A DNA stretch of 9,179 bases from Desulfoprunum sp. Lineage in GTDB: Bacteria > Desulfobacterota > Desulfobulbia > Desulfobulbales > Desulfocapsaceae. Under the pieces are notes generated by a model. The model ran no database searches. It saw nothing but the letters and a program-made list of their open reading frames with translations, and was not told the DNA's origin. Position numbers and translations under genes: made by a program. Of the stretch, positions 4,989 to 9,179 are shown in pieces (the stretch's first letter is position 1; each line of letters starts with the position of its first letter). The stretch is from positions 1-9,179 of the forward strand of contig JAUYSF010000173.1 in NCBI GenBank assembly GCA_030696435.1, written 5' to 3'.

Positions 4989-6374
4989 TTACCGGCGTTC
5001 CTTCACCGGCACCGGAATCGGCATCACGATCGGCACCAGCTCGCGGTCATGAAAATATTTTTTGGTCTCTGCCACAACCACCGGGGTCAGCATTAAGAGA
5101 CCGATCAGGTTGGGGATGGCCATCAGACCGTTCAGGGTATCGGAGATATTCCAGACCAGACTCAATTTTGAAACGGCCCCGATCCCGACAAAGACCACGA
5201 AGAGCAGCCGGTACGGCAGGACGGCCTTGACACCGAGCAGGTATTCAATGGATTTTTCGCCATAGTAACACCAGCCCAGGATAGTCGAGTAGGCAAAAAG
5301 GATAATCCCAATCGTCACCACATAGGATCCGCCCGGCATGGCTGACTGGAAGGCGGTATTGGTCAATTCGGCGCCCGTCTGGCCGTTCGACCAGGCACCG
5401 GTCAGAATAAGCACGAGGCCCGTCATGGTGCAGACGATAATGGTGTCGATAAAGGTCTGGGTCATTGAGACCAGGGCTTGGGAAATGGGGCTTTTGGTCT
5501 TGGCAGCCGCCGCGGCGATCGGGGCACTGCCAAGTCCCGACTCATTGGAAAAGACGCCACGGGCGACGCCCATGCGGATTGCCAGCATCACCGACGAACC
5601 GGCGAAACCGCCAGCGGCTGCCGTGGGATTAAAGGCCTGCTTTACGATGAGCATCAACGCTTCCGGTATCTCGGCGATATTCACCAGCAGGATATAGCCG
5701 GCGCCCAGTATATAGAACACAATCATCACCGGCACAAGGACGCTGGTCACCCGGCCGATGGACTTGATCCCGCCAAGAACCACGGCAGCGGTAAAGACCA
5801 TCAGGGTAAGGCCTGTTACCCAGGTGGGCACATGAAAGGCGACGCGGACGGCGTCGGCCACCGAGTTGGACTGCACCATATTACCGATTCCGAAGGCGGC
5901 CACCGAGGCGAACACCGCAAAAACCGCGCCCAACCAGGGCATATTCAGGCCTCTTGAGAGATAGTACATCGGCCCGCCGCTCATCTCGCCGTTTTCATCG
6001 ACCACCCGATATTTAACGGCCAGGACCGCCTCAGCGTATTTGGTTGCCATACCCACCAGGCCGGTGAGCCACATCCAGAACATCGCTCCTGGCCCACCTA
6101 TAGATATGGCGGTGGCTACGCCTGCGATATTGCCGGTGCCGACCGTGGCCGAAAGGGCCGTCATCAGGGCCTGGAAATGGCTGATGTCACCAGGTTCGTC
6201 GGTGTCCTCCTTGCGTTTGATAAAGGCCAGATACAGGGCATGTCCGAGTTGGGTAAACTGCAGGCCGCGCAGGCAAAAGGTCAGCCAGAACCCCGTGCCG
6301 ACCAGCAGGATCAACATCGGCGGTCCCCAGGCAAATGCACCAACCTTCCCCACTAACGCATCTAATGTTTCCAT
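4989..6374 (-). CDS. AGCS-family sodium/alanine symporter
   Basis: This 461-residue inner-membrane protein belongs to the alanine-or-glycine:cation symporter family (DagA/AlsT/YaaJ type), which imports alanine or glycine with sodium on a LeuT-like fold. Family hallmarks are [18 protein letters not shown] (73-90), [10 protein letters not shown] (93-102), [12 protein letters not shown] (112-123), SGGPMYYL (132-139), [17 protein letters not shown] (275-291) and GWCYYGEKS (367-375). About ten or eleven hydrophobic segments can be counted. Length is normal and nothing looks broken. ATG 6374 is supported by AAGGAGG (6379-6385, minus strand) 4 bases upstream. It lies 265 bases downstream of ald on the same strand with no good promoter in between, so it may be co-transcribed. 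Substrate is inferred from the pairing with ald; glycine or glutamine are alternatives within the family. Confidence 0.93.
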   Translation of the reverse strand: METLDALVGKVGAFAWGPPMLILLVGTGFWLTFCLRGLQFTQLGHALYLAFIKRKEDTDEPGDISHFQALMTALSATVGTGNIAGVATAISIGGPGAMFWMWLTGLVGMATKYAEAVLAVKYRVVDENGEMSGGPMYYLSRGLNMPWLGAVFAVFASVAAFGIGNMVQSNSVADAVRVAFHVPTWVTGLTLMVFTAAVVLGGIKSIGRVTSVLVPVMIVFYILGAGYILLVNIAEIPEALMLIVKQAFNPTAAAGGFAGSSVMLAIRMGVARGVFSNESGLGSAPIAAAAAKTKSPISQALVSMTQTFIDTIIVCTMTGLVLILTGAWSNGQTGAELTNTAFQSAMPGGSYVVTIGIILFAYSTILGWCYYGEKSIEYLLGVKAVLPYRLLFVVFVGIGAVSKLSLVWNISDTLNGLMAIPNLIGLLMLTPVVVAETKKYFHDRELVPIVMPIPVPVKERR

Positions 6375-6424
6375 ACATCCTCCTTTGATTTTTTATTACC
6401 ATTCAGTTCATCTGCATGGGACTC

Positions 6425-6549
6425 ATCGGGATCGGGATCGCCATCGCTATCGGAATTGAATCCTCGCAGTTCCAGGCCGTTCCGTTTTTTCCGGTGTTTT
6501 CGCTTAGAATTTTTCCGAATGCGATAGCGATCTCGACAGGGATTTCGAT
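6425..6549. repeat. Hexamer-based inverted repeat between ald and the symporter gene
   Basis: The left arm (6425-6454) is a run of ATCGNN hexamers: ATCGGG twice, then ATCGCC, ATCGCT and ATCGGA. The right arm mirrors it: ATCGCTATCG at 6443-6452 has its exact complement at 6522-6531, and flanking pairs (6437-6440 region, 6431-6433, 6425-6428) keep the same centre near 6487. The arms enclose about 70 bases of U-rich sequence. A short minus-strand reading frame here is only a by-product of the hexamers. It may be a structured spacer in the ald-symporter transcript. Outside it, 6375-6424 and 6550-6613 show nothing further. Confidence 0.6.
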
Positions 6550-6613
6550 CATTCATCGCAATCAAGAGCTGATTTTTTATCTTCCCTCTCCAGTCCCACT
6601 ACCTTGCAACGCC

Positions 6614-6639
6614 TCGTTCCCCTGAAAAGCCGGGAACGA
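6614..6639 (-). terminator. Hairpin directly after the ald stop codon
   Basis: TCGTTCCC (6614-6621) and GGGAACGA (6632-6639) form a perfect 8-bp stem with a 10-base loop, abutting the ald stop codon. No U-run follows on the minus strand. It could be an attenuating or mRNA-stabilising stem that sets the ratio of ald to symporter message, rather than a full terminator. Confidence 0.4.
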
Positions 6640-7755
6640 TCAGGCCAGCACGTCTTCCACCGGGGTGTAGGGCATACCGAAGGCCTCTGCGACACTCTTG
6701 TAGGTGACCTGACCGGCCACAATATTCAAACCGTCACATATCCCCTTGTTTTCCAGGGCGCATTGTTTCCAACCCTTATTAGCCAGGGCCACGGCGTAGG
6801 GCAGGGTTGCATTGGTCAGCGCCATGGTCGAGGTCAGCGGTACGGCACCCGGCATATTGGCCACACAGTAATGAATGATGCCGTCAACCTCGTAGGTCGG
6901 CTCGGTATGGGTGGTCGGTCGGGAGGTCTCGAAACAACCGCCCTGATCAATTGCCACATCGACGATCACCGCTCCGCGCTTCATGGTCTTCAGCATCTCC
7001 CGTGTGAGGAGTTTCGGGGCCTTGGAGCCGTGCAGCAAGACAGCACCGATCACCACATCCGCCTCCTGCGCCAGTTCCCGGACCTTGGCGGGAGAGGACA
7101 TCATCGCAAAACAGTTCTTCGGCATGACCTCGGACAGGTGACGCAGACGGGTCAGATTCATGTCGAGTAGATAGACCTTGGCGCCGAGTCCGCAAGCCAT
7201 CTGGGCCGCATGGGTGCCGACCACTCCGCCGCCCAGCACAAGCACCGTTGCCGGTTCGACACCGGGTACGCCGCCGAGCAGGAGACCGCGGCCACCCTGG
7301 GCACGTTCCACATATTTTGCGGCCTGCTGCACGGCCATCCGGCCCGCTACCTCACTCATGGGAGTCAACAGCGGCAGGGTCCCGGCCTGGTCGGTGATGG
7401 TTTCATAGGCCACACAGACCGCCTTCATCTCAAGCATCGCCTTGGTAAGCCCTTCTGCGGCGGCGAAATGGAAGTAGGTGAACAGCAGCTGACCCGCACG
7501 GATCATGCCGTATTCTTGAGGCTGCGGTTCCTTGACATGCATGATCATCTCTGCACGCCGGTAAATCTCGGCGGGCGTTGCCACAAGCTCCGCACCAGCC
7601 GCTGCGTACACCTCGTCGGCAAATCCACTACCCACTCCGGCAGCAGTCTCGACAAGGACCTTGTGGCCATTGGCCGCAAGGATCTCGACTCCGGCGGGGG
7701 TCATGCTCACGCGATTCTCTTCGATTTTGATTTCTTTCAAGATTCCAACAATCAT
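6640..7755 (-). CDS. ald: Alanine dehydrogenase
   Basis: This 371-residue enzyme (EC 1.4.1.1) converts L-alanine, NAD+ and water to pyruvate, ammonium and NADH in the cytosol. Numbering coincides with the M. tuberculosis enzyme: R15, K75 (HVKEP), H96 (TYFHFAA) and D270 (DVAIDQGG) are all in place, and the dinucleotide loop GGGVVGTHAA is at 175-184. Other family blocks are GILKEIKIEENRVSMTP (4-20), the strand before YETITD (117-122), TPMSEVAGRMA (131-141) and HYCVANMPGAVP (295-306). ATG 7755 is chosen because AAGGAGG (7761-7767, minus strand) lies 5 bases upstream and it matches the family's N-terminus; a 22-residue upstream extension does not. It is divergent from an Lrp-family gene and upstream of the alanine symporter gene. 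Together they form an alanine-utilisation module. Confidence 0.96.
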   Translation of the reverse strand: MIVGILKEIKIEENRVSMTPAGVEILAANGHKVLVETAAGVGSGFADEVYAAAGAELVATPAEIYRRAEMIMHVKEPQPQEYGMIRAGQLLFTYFHFAAAEGLTKAMLEMKAVCVAYETITDQAGTLPLLTPMSEVAGRMAVQQAAKYVERAQGGRGLLLGGVPGVEPATVLVLGGGVVGTHAAQMACGLGAKVYLLDMNLTRLRHLSEVMPKNCFAMMSSPAKVRELAQEADVVIGAVLLHGSKAPKLLTREMLKTMKRGAVIVDVAIDQGGCFETSRPTTHTEPTYEVDGIIHYCVANMPGAVPLTSTMALTNATLPYAVALANKGWKQCALENKGICDGLNIVAGQVTYKSVAEAFGMPYTPVEDVLA

Positions 7756-7894
7756 TTGTTCCTCCTTAAGTGAAATGGGATGTGGTATTTTCCTGGACCA
7801 AGACAATTTACCAGATATCAAAAAGAATTAGATTGCTTTTTACATGAATATTTCGTAGGTTTTTAGCAGATAATTTCAATTATTGGTGACTTAA
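7756..7894. promoter_or_regulatory. Divergent ald-lrp control region with candidate Lrp sites
   Basis: This 139-base AT-rich gap separates ald from the divergent Lrp-type gene, the classic layout for an Lrp/AsnC regulator and its target. ATAATT-TC-AATTAT (7870-7883) is a perfect dyad just before the lrp start. The 15 bases from 7867 match the E. coli Lrp consensus (YAGHAWATTWTDCTR) at about 11 positions. A second dyad, AAAAAG (7820-7825) with CTTTTT (7836-7841), lies near the middle. No -35/-10 pair is convincing for either gene. Confidence 0.45.
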
Positions 7895-8380
7895 TTGCAG
7901 AAACCACACAATACGCCTCTAGATGAGATAGATCAATCAATCCTCTCCGCCCTGCAGCAAAACGGCAAACTGACGAATGTGCAACTCGCTCAGAAGGTCG
8001 GTCTTTCCGAATCGGCCTGCCTGAGACGAGTCCGCCTTCTGGAGGCAAGTGGCGTGGTCGACAGATATGCCATGATCGTCAACCAGACTGCCATTGGCCT
8101 GCCGGGCAATGTGTTTATCCGGGTGACTCTGGAGGGGCAGGTGCAGGAAAAACTTTCTCTTTTCGAGGAGGCGATCAAACGGATACCGGAGGTAATGGAG
8201 TGTTATCTCATGTCCGGCGAGGTTGATTATGTCCTACGGGTCATCTGCAAAGACAACACTGACTTCACCAGGACCCACAGCAGGTTGGCAAGCCTGCCCG
8301 GAGTGCTACGGATCAATTCTTCTTTCACATTGCGCACGGTCATCAAAAAAACCGAACTGCCGATCCACATCAGCAGATAA
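7895..8380 (+). CDS. Lrp/AsnC-family transcriptional regulator
   Basis: This 161-residue protein has the two-part Lrp/AsnC layout. An N-terminal winged helix-turn-helix begins LDEIDQSIL (9-17), with the recognition region LAQKVGLSESACLRRVRLLE (31-50). A C-terminal RAM effector domain (about 70-150) includes the ligand-binding turn MSGEVDYVLRV (106-116). Such proteins form dimers to octamers and respond to amino acids. Divergence from ald suggests it controls alanine catabolism and probably itself, with alanine as a likely effector (inference). The start is TTG 7895: GGTGA (7885-7889) lies 5 bases upstream, a stop (7892-7894) immediately precedes it, and no other start occurs before the HTH. 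The rare start and the dyad overlapping the leader point to low, autoregulated expression. Confidence 0.93.
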   Translation: MQKPHNTPLDEIDQSILSALQQNGKLTNVQLAQKVGLSESACLRRVRLLEASGVVDRYAMIVNQTAIGLPGNVFIRVTLEGQVQEKLSLFEEAIKRIPEVMECYLMSGEVDYVLRVICKDNTDFTRTHSRLASLPGVLRINSSFTLRTVIKKTELPIHISR

Positions 8381-8395
8381 GCCAATTTTATTGGC
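8381..8395 (+). terminator. Short hairpin abutting the lrp stop codon
   Basis: GCCAAT (8381-8386) and ATTGGC (8390-8395) form a 6-bp stem with a 3-base loop directly after the stop codon. It is followed by AAAGG rather than a U-tract, so termination is uncertain. Confidence 0.3.
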
Positions 8396-8469
8396 AAAGG
8401 TTTCAACCAGGCCTGAGACACACCGCAGTTGTTTGGCAGGACGTCAACATATGGCGTTTGAGTTTACAC

Positions 8470-8498
8470 TTGCCCATGCTCCCATGATGTGGTATGTT
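8470..8498 (+). promoter_or_regulatory. Candidate promoter of the ABC-F gene
   Basis: TTGCCC (8470-8475) and TATGTT (8493-8498), each 4 of 6 to consensus, have an exact 17-base spacer. Initiation near 8505 would leave a leader of only about 16 bases, which fits the lack of a visible Shine-Dalgarno before ATG 8521. Confidence 0.35.
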
Positions 8499-8520
8499 CG
8501 TGTTTTTTTCATTACTCGCC

Positions 8521-9179
8521 ATGATCCATCTGACCAATATCTGTAAACAGCACGGAGCGCAGATCCTCTTTCAGGACGCCAGCCTGCAGATCCTCCCCAA
8601 TACCCGCACCGGCCTCGTCGGCCCAAACGGGGCCGGCAAGACGACAATCTTCCGCCTCATGACCGGCGAAGAAGAGGTCGACCGTGGTGAGATATCCTGT
8701 TCCAAGAAGACCGTTATCGGCTATTTTTCTCAGGATGTCGGCGACATGGCAGGAAACTCGGTGCTCGACGAAGTAATGTCGGCCGCAGGCGAGATCGTCG
8801 ACATGGGCCGACAGATGCGAGAGATGGAGGCACAGATGAGCGAGGTCATGGCCGATGAAGAACTGGCCACCCTCCTCGAACGCTACGGTGATATCGTCGA
8901 AGTCTTCGAACATCGCGGCGGCTACGACCTCGACGCCCGTGCCAAGGCCGTACTCACCGGGCTCGGTTTCTCAGACGATGACTTCGAGCGGCCAGTCGAA
9001 TCGTTTAGCGGCGGCTGGAAGATGCGCATCGCCCTGGCCAGGATCCTGACCATCAATCCCGACGTCCTACTCCTTGACGAACCCACCAACCATCTCGATG
9101 TCGAATCCATCGTCTGGCTCGAAGAATGGCTGGTGAACGACTACAAGGGCGCCCTGCTGATGACCTGCCATGACCGGGA
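8521..9179 (+). CDS. ABC-F family ATPase (ribosome-associated type), 3' end beyond window
   Basis: The first 219 residues are visible; the frame is open at the window end. This is the first nucleotide-binding domain of an ABC-F protein, a soluble class with two ABC domains and no membrane part that mostly acts at the ribosomal E site. Visible are Walker A GPNGAGKTT (34-42), Q-loop FSQD with Q71, a helical 'arm' insertion rich in Met and Glu (about 80-135), signature SFSGG (161-165), Walker B VLLLDEP (182-188), D-loop NHLD (190-193) and switch H217 in CHDR. The start MIHLTNI is typical of the YheS/YbiT/Uup-like branches; I cannot assign the branch without the second domain. ATG 8521 is preferred by homology although it lacks a Shine-Dalgarno; in-frame GTG 8500 and ATG 8494 are possible alternatives. 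Confidence 0.92.
   Translation, partial: MIHLTNICKQHGAQILFQDASLQILPNTRTGLVGPNGAGKTTIFRLMTGEEEVDRGEISCSKKTVIGYFSQDVGDMAGNSVLDEVMSAAGEIVDMGRQMREMEAQMSEVMADEELATLLERYGDIVEVFEHRGGYDLDARAKAVLTGLGFSDDDFERPVESFSGGWKMRIALARILTINPDVLLLDEPTNHLDVESIVWLEEWLVNDYKGALLMTCHDR

Noticed and set aside
6362..6565. Minus-strand reading frame of 67 residues with Asp/Ser/Arg-rich repeats
   Set aside because: Its composition follows from the hexamer repeat, and it overlaps the symporter start and Shine-Dalgarno. There is no recognisable protein.
7756..7821. 22-residue N-terminal extension of alanine dehydrogenase
   Set aside because: The family starts at MIVGILKEIK, catalytic numbering fits ATG 7755, and the Shine-Dalgarno precedes that codon.

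Overview
This window looks like a stretch of chromosome from a Gram-negative bacterium, most likely a Desulfobacterota member of the Desulfobulbales type. That placement is an inference from gene style: an orphan CheY-like receiver resembling those of hybrid kinases in that group, an AGCS alanine symporter next to alanine dehydrogenase, a DUF2892 protein, and several families of intergenic palindromic repeat. It was not checked by any search. Coding density is ordinary. I see no rRNA, tRNA, CRISPR array, transposase or phage gene.

Left part (1-2310). A palindromic repeat element (3-133) comes first. A small DUF2892 membrane protein with a cysteine-rich tail follows (293-511), preceded by a promoter whose spacer holds a perfect 12-bp palindrome and by a leader inverted repeat. 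A 50-bp repeat copy begins at its stop codon. Next is an orphan receiver protein on the minus strand (674-1063). Divergent from it is a spermidine-synthase-like gene (1384-2208), served by a consensus sigma-70 promoter (1182-1209). A 125-bp element with terminal inverted repeats lies in that gene's leader.

Middle part (2311-4956). srkA, a stress-response kinase gene, is on the minus strand. Opposite it is a two-gene unit in which a 'long-form' RluA-type pseudouridine synthase appears split. The conserved N-terminal extension (3537-4328) and the catalytic RluA domain (4309-4956) are separate reading frames that overlap by 20 bases, with a strong Shine-Dalgarno sequence for the second.

Right part (4989-9179). 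This holds an alanine-use module: an AGCS sodium/alanine symporter and alanine dehydrogenase (ald), both on the minus strand, and a divergent Lrp/AsnC-family regulator. The symporter would import alanine, Ald would deaminate it to pyruvate, ammonium and NADH, and the regulator probably senses an amino acid and controls the divergent region. A hexamer-based inverted repeat lies between ald and the symporter gene. An ABC-F family ATPase gene starts at 8521 and runs off the right edge.

I see no clearly new defence or mobile system. The points most worth a second look are the split RluA long form, the different palindromic element families (one inside a gene leader), the palindrome inside the DUF2892 promoter, and the alanine/Lrp regulatory region.
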